This document shows positions 1-3,533 of a stretch of DNA of 5,321 nucleotides, in pieces. Every line of letters begins with the position of its first letter. The first letter of the stretch is position 1. The stretch covers positions 1 to 5,321 of the forward strand of contig CAYWZO010000088.1 of the NCBI GenBank assembly GCA_964462865.1. Reading direction: 5' to 3'. The notes below the pieces were generated by a model that did no database searches, was not told the DNA's origin, and worked only from the letters and a program-made list of their open reading frames with translations. The stretch comes from Fen-1077 sp964462865 (GTDB lineage Bacteria > Chloroflexota > Dehalococcoidia > Dehalococcoidales > RBG-16-60-22). The position numbers were made by a program, and so were the translations under genes.

Positions 1-1
1 G

Positions 2-1036
2 GATGCCAACATGTTCTGGGACTTCCTCTCCCTGACGCCGGAATCTATCCACCAGGTCACCATCCTTTTCTCGGACAGGGGTACACCGCGCACTTATCGC
101 CACATGAACGGCTACAGCAGCCATACCTTTAAATGGTACAACGCCAGAGGCGCATATTTCTGGGTAAAATATCACTTCAAGACAGAGCAGGGTATCCAAA
201 ACCTGACGCGCGATGAAGCGAACGAGATGAAGGGGAAAGACCCAGACCACGCCACCCGCGACCTCTTTCAGGCTATCGAGCGCGGCGAATACCCGTCCTG
301 GCGGCTGGAAATGCAGGTCATGACCCCGGAGCAGGCTGAAAAATACCGCTTCGATTCCTTTGACGTCACCAAGGTCTGGTTCCATGCCGATGTGCCGCCG
401 ATTACCATCGGACGCTTGGTGCTCAATCAGAACCCCAAGAACTACTTCGCGGAAGTGGAACAGGCAGCTTTTTCTCCGGCCAATTTCGTCCCCGGCATCG
501 CGGCCTCGCCAGACAAGTTACTGCAGGGCCGGTTGTTCTCCTACCATGATACCCACCTCCACCGCCTGGGCCCCAACTATCAGCTGCTGCCCATCAACCG
601 CCCCAGGAACGCGGTAAACTACTACCAGCGTGACGGCTACATGGCCTACGGCGACAACGGCGGCAATGGCCCCAACTATTATCCCAACAGCTTCGGTGGA
701 CCGGAACCCGATCCGACAACCGCCGAGCCCCCGTTCACCGTTTCCGGGCAGGCGGCGCGCCAGCCGTACATCCATCCCAATGACGATTTCTTCCAGGCCG
801 GAGAACTTTACCGGCGCGTGATGACCGATACGGATAGAGACCATCTTAGCGGTAACATTACCACGCACCTGTGCAACGCCGCCAAGCGCATTCAGCTCCG
901 CCAGACCGCTATTTTCTATAAGGCCGACCCCGAGTATGGCACGCGCGTGGCCAAAGGGCTGAAGCTGGACACGAAGGAGGTCAAACGCCTGGCGGACATA
1001 TCTGCGGAGGAAAGGACGAAAGCCACGGCTAAATAA
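2..1036 (+). CDS. katA: Monofunctional haem catalase, small-subunit type (5' end outside window)
   Basis: This gene encodes a haem b catalase (2 H2O2 to 2 H2O + O2), a cytoplasmic peroxide-detoxifying enzyme. The frame is open from base 2 (Asp-Ala-Asn before the first Met at 11), so the Met is internal and the true start lies upstream. By comparison with typical catalases roughly 160-180 N-terminal residues are missing, including the distal catalytic His and Asn. Counting from the Met at 11, the visible part has the FSDRGTP and HMNGYSSHTF blocks (residues 20-40), NPKNYFAEVEQ near 141-151, and the haem-ligand signature RLFSYHDT at 174-181. Arg174 and Tyr178 in that signature match the conserved proximal Arg and the axial Tyr ligand. 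RLGPNYQLLPINRPR follows at 185-199, and a helical C-terminal region near 255-315 ends in FYKADPEYG. The protein stops soon after, with no flavodoxin-like C-terminal domain, so it is a small-subunit catalase. The stop is TAA. No clear terminator follows. The family call is firm; the symbol is conventional. Confidence 0.96.
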   Translation, partial: DANMFWDFLSLTPESIHQVTILFSDRGTPRTYRHMNGYSSHTFKWYNARGAYFWVKYHFKTEQGIQNLTRDEANEMKGKDPDHATRDLFQAIERGEYPSWRLEMQVMTPEQAEKYRFDSFDVTKVWFHADVPPITIGRLVLNQNPKNYFAEVEQAAFSPANFVPGIAASPDKLLQGRLFSYHDTHLHRLGPNYQLLPINRPRNAVNYYQRDGYMAYGDNGGNGPNYYPNSFGGPEPDPTTAEPPFTVSGQAARQPYIHPNDDFFQAGELYRRVMTDTDRDHLSGNITTHLCNAAKRIQLRQTAIFYKADPEYGTRVAKGLKLDTKEVKRLADISAEERTKATAK

Positions 1037-1047
1037 AATAAACGGTA

Positions 1048-1076
1048 TTGACAAAAAAAATAAATATCTATTAAAT
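1048..1076 (+). promoter_or_regulatory. Candidate sigma-70/sigma-A promoter of the selenoperoxiredoxin gene
   Basis: A perfect -35 hexamer TTGACA lies at 1048-1053. Seventeen bases downstream is TTAAAT (1071-1076), which matches the -10 consensus at four of six positions. The surroundings are strongly AT-rich. Transcription would start near 1083, giving a leader of about 35 nt before the ATG at 1118. This suggests that the peroxiredoxin is transcribed independently of the catalase, although read-through from the catalase is also possible because no terminator is visible between them. The exact -10 is uncertain because several AT-rich hexamers overlap here. Confidence 0.6.
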
Positions 1077-1078
1077 AA

Positions 1079-1098
1079 ATAAGTAATATATTACTTAT
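1079..1098. promoter_or_regulatory. Perfect 20-bp palindrome, probable operator
   Basis: Each half-site is ATAAGTAATA and the two halves are exact reverse complements with no spacer. The centre falls between 1088 and 1089. The palindrome immediately follows the candidate -10 box and covers the expected transcription start, a position where a dimeric repressor would block the peroxiredoxin promoter. The symmetry is even-centred, unlike the 7-1-7 PerR box, and I cannot name the regulator family. As RNA it could form an 8-bp A-U-rich stem with a UAUA loop, but the bases that follow are CGGG rather than a U-run, so it does not look like a terminator. Confidence 0.55.
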
Positions 1099-1102
1099 CG
1101 GG

Positions 1103-1109
1103 AAGGAGG
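1103..1109 (+). promoter_or_regulatory. Strong Shine-Dalgarno sequence for the selenoperoxiredoxin
   Basis: AAGGAGG is a near-perfect complement of the 16S rRNA 3' end. It lies 8 nt before the ATG at 1118. It fixes the start codon and supports the 35-residue N-terminal extension of the peroxiredoxin as translated sequence. Confidence 0.85.
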
Positions 1110-1117
1110 AACGCCTG

Positions 1118-1834
1118 ATGCCTGAAGAGTTCAAGCCGGGATGTCAAAGGCCACCTATCAAAAAGCCGACTCCTGAAACTGCTCCCGTTGCAGAATCTAA
1201 TGTAAAGGAAGCGAAACAAGCAATGGTAAAAGTAGGTAAACCAGCACCCGATTTTACAGCTCCCGGTTATTATAACGGCAAGTTTATGAATTTCAGTTTA
1301 TCGGAATACAAGGGTAAATGGGTATTGCTGTGTTTTTATCCCGGGGACTTTACCTTTGTCTGAGCCACGGAGATTTCAGCAGTTGCTGAAAAACACGCTG
1401 AACTCCAGAGTCTTGGCGTAGAAGTGTTGTCCTGCAGTGTTGATAGTATTTACGTGCATAAAATGTGGAATGACCACGAGCTTTCAAAGATGATTAATAA
1501 GGCCATCCCTTTTGCCATGTTATCGGACCAGGACGGCGGCATCGGGAAACTTTACGGCATATATGACGAAGATAGCGGCGTGGAAACGAGGGGCAGATTC
1601 ATCATTGACCCTGACGGCATCATTCAGGGGTTCGAAGTTCTAACACCGTCGGTAGGCCGTAACGTCAGCGAATCCATCAGGCAGATTCATGCGTTCCAGC
1701 TTGTGCGCAACTCCAAAGGCACGGAAGCCACCCCTTCCGGCTGGAAACCCGGCAAACCAACATTGAAACCCTCGCCGGATTTAGTCGGTAACGTGTGGCA
1801 AGTCTGGAAAGTAAGCCAGGCCTTTGAAGATTAG
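1118..1834 (+). CDS. prxU: Selenocysteine-containing peroxiredoxin (AhpC/Prx1-like), TGA at 1361-1363 read as Sec
   Basis: This gene encodes a thiol/selenol peroxidase that reduces H2O2, and probably organic peroxides, in the cytoplasm. Read through one in-frame TGA, it gives 238 residues ending at TAG. After an N-terminal extension (1-35, with Cys9), the thioredoxin-fold peroxiredoxin domain starts at VGKPAPDF (39-46). The active-site motif PxxxTxxC appears as P75-GDF-T79-FV-U82, followed by ATE, so the TGA replaces the peroxidatic Cys exactly. The conserved Arg is R158 in TRGRFIIDPDG. The C-terminal segment TPSGWKPG (205-212) aligns with the VCPAxWxPG resolving-Cys motif of 2-Cys enzymes, but Thr205 stands where Cys is expected, suggesting 1-Cys-like chemistry or a different resolving partner. 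Cys9, Cys72 and Cys106 remain as candidates. Homologous sequence continues on both sides of the TGA in one frame and a SECIS-like hairpin follows, so a split or broken gene is unlikely. The first third is AT-richer (about 43% GC) than the rest (about 55%). The symbol follows known Sec peroxiredoxins of anaerobes. Confidence 0.92.
1361..1363 (+). other. UGA selenocysteine codon
   Basis: This in-frame TGA falls at residue 82 of the peroxiredoxin, between Phe-Thr-Phe-Val and Ala-Thr-Glu, where the family has its peroxidatic Cys (FTFVCPTE-type motif). Reading continues in the same frame for 156 further family-matching residues. It is the only in-frame TGA I found in the coding regions, and all four visible gene stops are TAA or TAG. 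Tryptophan is encoded by TGG in the neighbouring genes, which argues against a general reassignment of UGA to Trp. Confidence 0.92.
1374..1391 (+). promoter_or_regulatory. Bacterial SECIS-like hairpin for Sec insertion
   Basis: TTTCAGC (1374-1380) pairs perfectly with GCTGAAA (1385-1391) around the tetraloop AGTT. The second loop base is G (1382), 19 nt from the last base of the TGA. Bacterial SECIS elements are short coding-region stem-loops just 3' of the UGA with a G in the first two positions of the apical loop, about 16-37 nt away, so this one fits. It should be bound in the mRNA by SelB carrying Sec-tRNA(Sec). It overlaps the codons for Ile86 to Lys92. Confidence 0.82.
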
Positions 1835-1864
1835 AGTCTTTTAATATAATTATCATAAATAACA

Positions 1865-1953
1865 CGGAGCAGGGATAACTTTGGTTTTTCAGAATACCTG
1901 CCTGGCATTAGCCTGGGCAGGCAATGAAAGTCGGGAGGGCGAACCCTGCTCCG
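1865..1953. repeat. Nested inverted-repeat element, possible structured RNA of unknown class
   Basis: A perfect 10-bp outer stem, CGGAGCAGGG (1865-1874) with CCCTGCTCCG (1944-1953), encloses an inner pairing ACTTT/AAAGT (1878-1882 with 1927-1931). Inside that is a hairpin CCTGCC/GGCAGG (1897-1902 with 1916-1921), topped after a small internal loop by GGC/GCC (1904-1906 with 1911-1913) around ATTA. An alternative small hairpin GGG-CGAA-CCC (1937-1946) would compete with the outer stem. I do not recognise a known riboswitch, tRNA or intron domain. It could be a small RNA, a leader element of the next gene, a 3' processing or stability element of the peroxiredoxin mRNA, or a small non-autonomous repeat. 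The strand cannot be decided from symmetry alone. Confidence 0.5.
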
Positions 1954-2012
1954 GCTCTTCCTGGCCATATTAAAAATATCCTGATTAAGAACAGCCCGTT
2001 CCTGCCTTACCC

Positions 2013-2041
2013 TTTACGACCACGCCAAAAAACGCTAGAAT
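2013..2041 (+). promoter_or_regulatory. Possible promoter for the toroid-protein/DinB-like gene pair
   Basis: TTTACG (2013-2018, four of six matches to the -35 consensus) is separated by 17 bases from TAGAAT (2036-2041, five of six matches to the -10). An overlapping perfect TATAAT at 2041-2046 is an alternative -10 but lacks a well-spaced -35. Transcription would start about 50 nt before the TTG start codon at 2102. The evidence is consensus matching only. Confidence 0.35.
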
Positions 2042-2101
2042 ATAATTGTCAGTTCATCCTCACTAAAATGCCCGGAAAGCGTGAATTAGCAGGCGCGAAT
2101 C

Positions 2102-3013
2102 TTGGATAAAGAAGTCCTCGACTGGTTGCTGGAAGGCCCTGCCTGGCTCCGTTATGCCGTGGAGCTCCAGTTGTTGGATAATAAACCGGATGCGAGTCCG
2201 GTACTCCAGGATACCGATATCCAGAAAATCATCAGCCGGTTGCAAGGCGTCGAGGCCGGTATCCCTGCCATCAGGACCGGCCGGGTACACTACACCGAAG
2301 CCGGCAAAGCCTACTGGGACCTCTTTTTCCTGGCGGATATCGGGCTGACTATTTCCGATTGCAACCTGGAAAACGAGGCCGAAGAAATCTTCCGCTTTCA
2401 AGCTGCTGACGGCTCTGTCACCATGCCACCCAACGTTAAGGACAATTATTTCTGCATGTCAGCCATCCTCGTTTCTTCCCTGGCGAAAATGGGTTACGGT
2501 GACGACCCGCGGATGGCCAGGTATATCCGGGCAGCCTTAAGTACGCAGATGCCCGGCGGCGGCTGGGACTGCTACGGCGATAGCATTGGCGTTCTGGAGT
2601 CATGCCCGATGGACAACCTGAACATCCTTATGCTGCTCGGCCAGTACGAACAGCACCTCAACAACTCCGGCCTGTACGGCGCTATCGATTGTTTGCTGGA
2701 GCACTGGGAGAACGGGGAGCACCTTTACGGTTTCGGTGTCGGCAAGAGGTTCCGCAGTTTGCTTTACCCGGCGGTCAAGTACGGCATCCTGCGTGTCCTG
2801 GATGTACTTTCGCTTTTCCCGTACGCCAGAGAGAGCCGGGCATTCCGGAGCATGCTGGATTTTGTCCGTGCTAAAGCCGTTGACGGGAAATATTCTACCG
2901 AGGACGCCGAGCCCGCCTACCATGATTTCGACTTCGGCCGGAAGTTCGAGCCGAGCCGCTGGATTACTTTTTTAATTAATCGAGTGGAAAAGAGGGGGGA
3001 AGAGTTAGGGTAA
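2102..3013 (+). CDS. Alpha/alpha-toroid protein, prenyltransferase/squalene-cyclase-like repeats, function unknown
   Basis: This gene encodes a 303-residue soluble protein with no signal peptide or membrane segment apparent. The N-terminus (WLLEGPAWLRYAVELQLL, residues 8-25) and C-terminus (PSRWITFLI, 284-292) resemble a family of uncharacterised bacterial proteins related to terpenoid-cyclase/prenyltransferase alpha-alpha barrels. Short QxxDG / QxxGGGW-type repeats are visible: FQAADGS at 99-105, QMPGGGWDC at 149-157 and DGKYS at 261-265. I see no DxDD or DDxxD-type cyclase motif, so catalytic activity is unproven and it may only share the fold. The start is TTG: the frame is closed by TAG at 2087-2089 and there is no ATG or GTG between that stop and the conserved N-terminal motif. 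The Shine-Dalgarno sequence is weak. The DinB-like gene begins 4 nt after the stop, implying co-transcription and perhaps a shared pathway. The family call is moderate; the substrate is unknown. Confidence 0.7.
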   Translation: MDKEVLDWLLEGPAWLRYAVELQLLDNKPDASPVLQDTDIQKIISRLQGVEAGIPAIRTGRVHYTEAGKAYWDLFFLADIGLTISDCNLENEAEEIFRFQAADGSVTMPPNVKDNYFCMSAILVSSLAKMGYGDDPRMARYIRAALSTQMPGGGWDCYGDSIGVLESCPMDNLNILMLLGQYEQHLNNSGLYGAIDCLLEHWENGEHLYGFGVGKRFRSLLYPAVKYGILRVLDVLSLFPYARESRAFRSMLDFVRAKAVDGKYSTEDAEPAYHDFDFGRKFEPSRWITFLINRVEKRGEELG

Positions 3014-3017
3014 AATT

Positions 3018-3503
3018 ATGTTGCCTGATAAAGAAATAGAACTATTCTGGCATTACGTCAGGCATTCCGTAGAACGTATATTGGCATGCCTGGACGGACT
3101 TGATGAAACTGACCTCAACTGGCACCCCTTGGATAATGCCAATAGCCTGTATGTTTTAGCTACTCATACTATGGGAAATGTGGAGGCAAATATCCTTGGT
3201 GTTTTATGCCATCAGAAAATAAATCGGCAACGGGAAAACGAATTCAAAGCTCACGGAAGTTCAATTGAACCCATCCGACAAAGATGGAATGATGTTCAGG
3301 AGCGCATTTCTTCACAGCTTGCTAAGTTGTCGTCAGTAGATTTAGACAAGGAATATACACATCCTCGCCGGGGTGGGATAACTGGTCGTGATATGTTGAT
3401 TGTAGTGGCTCGCCATGCCGCCGAGCATGTTGGACATGCCGAACTGACACGTGATTTGCTGTTTACAGCGCGGGGTAGAAGGTTACCGGAAAGAGAATTT
3501 TAA
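3018..3503 (+). CDS. DinB/YfiT-fold putative metal-dependent enzyme
   Basis: This gene encodes a 161-residue four-helix-bundle protein of the DinB-like superfamily. Members bind a divalent metal through three His residues; some are thiol-S-transferases acting with bacillithiol, mycothiol or similar low-molecular-weight thiols, but most are uncharacterised. The probable ligands are His50 in LATHTMGNVEAN and the HxxxH pair His133/His137 in RHAAEHVGH, with His140 nearby. Both length and His spacing fit the family. The ATG start is 4 nt after the preceding stop, with only a weak purine-rich ribosome binding site (AGAGTTAGGG at 3001-3010), so translation is probably coupled to the upstream gene. 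GC content is about 43% over 3061-3360 by hand count, clearly below the purine gene that follows, which hints at different ancestry. The substrate cannot be inferred. A role in thiol or oxidative-stress chemistry would suit the neighbourhood but is speculation. Confidence 0.8.
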   Translation: MLPDKEIELFWHYVRHSVERILACLDGLDETDLNWHPLDNANSLYVLATHTMGNVEANILGVLCHQKINRQRENEFKAHGSSIEPIRQRWNDVQERISSQLAKLSSVDLDKEYTHPRRGGITGRDMLIVVARHAAEHVGHAELTRDLLFTARGRRLPEREF

Positions 3504-3520
3504 CTTTATATTTTTTAAGA

Positions 3521-3528
3521 AAGGGGGG
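3521..3528 (+). promoter_or_regulatory. Ribosome binding site supporting the GTG start of purL
   Basis: The purine run AAGGGGGG lies 5 nt before GTG 3534. The 30-bp gap after the DinB-like gene also holds an AT-rich stretch (TTTATATTTTTT) with no convincing promoter or terminator. The start codon is chosen from this site and from the beta-strand onset YRIEVRVKEG, which is typical of a PurS N-terminus. Confidence 0.6.
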
Positions 3529-3533
3529 CTGTT

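Larger units (their letters stand above)
1835..2101. other. Intergenic region with a structured element and a possible promoter
   Basis: This is the largest gap between genes in the window, at 267 bp. It starts AT-rich after the peroxiredoxin stop, contains the nested inverted-repeat structure at 1865-1953 and then a possible promoter at 2013-2041. I see no convincing protein-coding ORF with a ribosome binding site. I also see no classic rho-independent terminator with a U-run. Confidence 0.6.

Noticed and set aside
518..1054. Long antisense ORF opposite the catalase
   Set aside because: It is a mirror of G/C-rich codons in a well-identified gene and has no family features.
1079..1098. PerR box or rho-independent terminator at the palindrome
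   Set aside because: The even-centred symmetry and sequence do not fit the 7-1-7 PerR consensus, and an A-U-rich stem followed by CGGG lacks the GC stem and U-run of a terminator.
1361..1363. TGA as a genuine stop or a nonsense mutation making a pseudogene
   Set aside because: The interruption is exactly at the catalytic Cys, the frame continues intact to a normal C-terminus, a SECIS-like hairpin follows with correct spacing, and the downstream part has no RBS of its own.
1424..1834. Separate gene starting at GTG 1424
   Set aside because: It is in frame with the upstream peroxiredoxin sequence, lacks a Shine-Dalgarno sequence, and would begin in the middle of the thioredoxin fold.
1865..1953. 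tRNA(Sec) gene, group II intron domain V or known riboswitch
   Set aside because: I find no T-arm GGTTCGA-type loop, anticodon arm, CCA end, domain V catalytic triad or recognisable riboswitch core; only the nested stems are supported.
1924..2109. Short + strand ORF in the intergenic gap
   Set aside because: It overlaps the structured element and the next gene start, has no ribosome binding site, and its translation has no recognisable domain.
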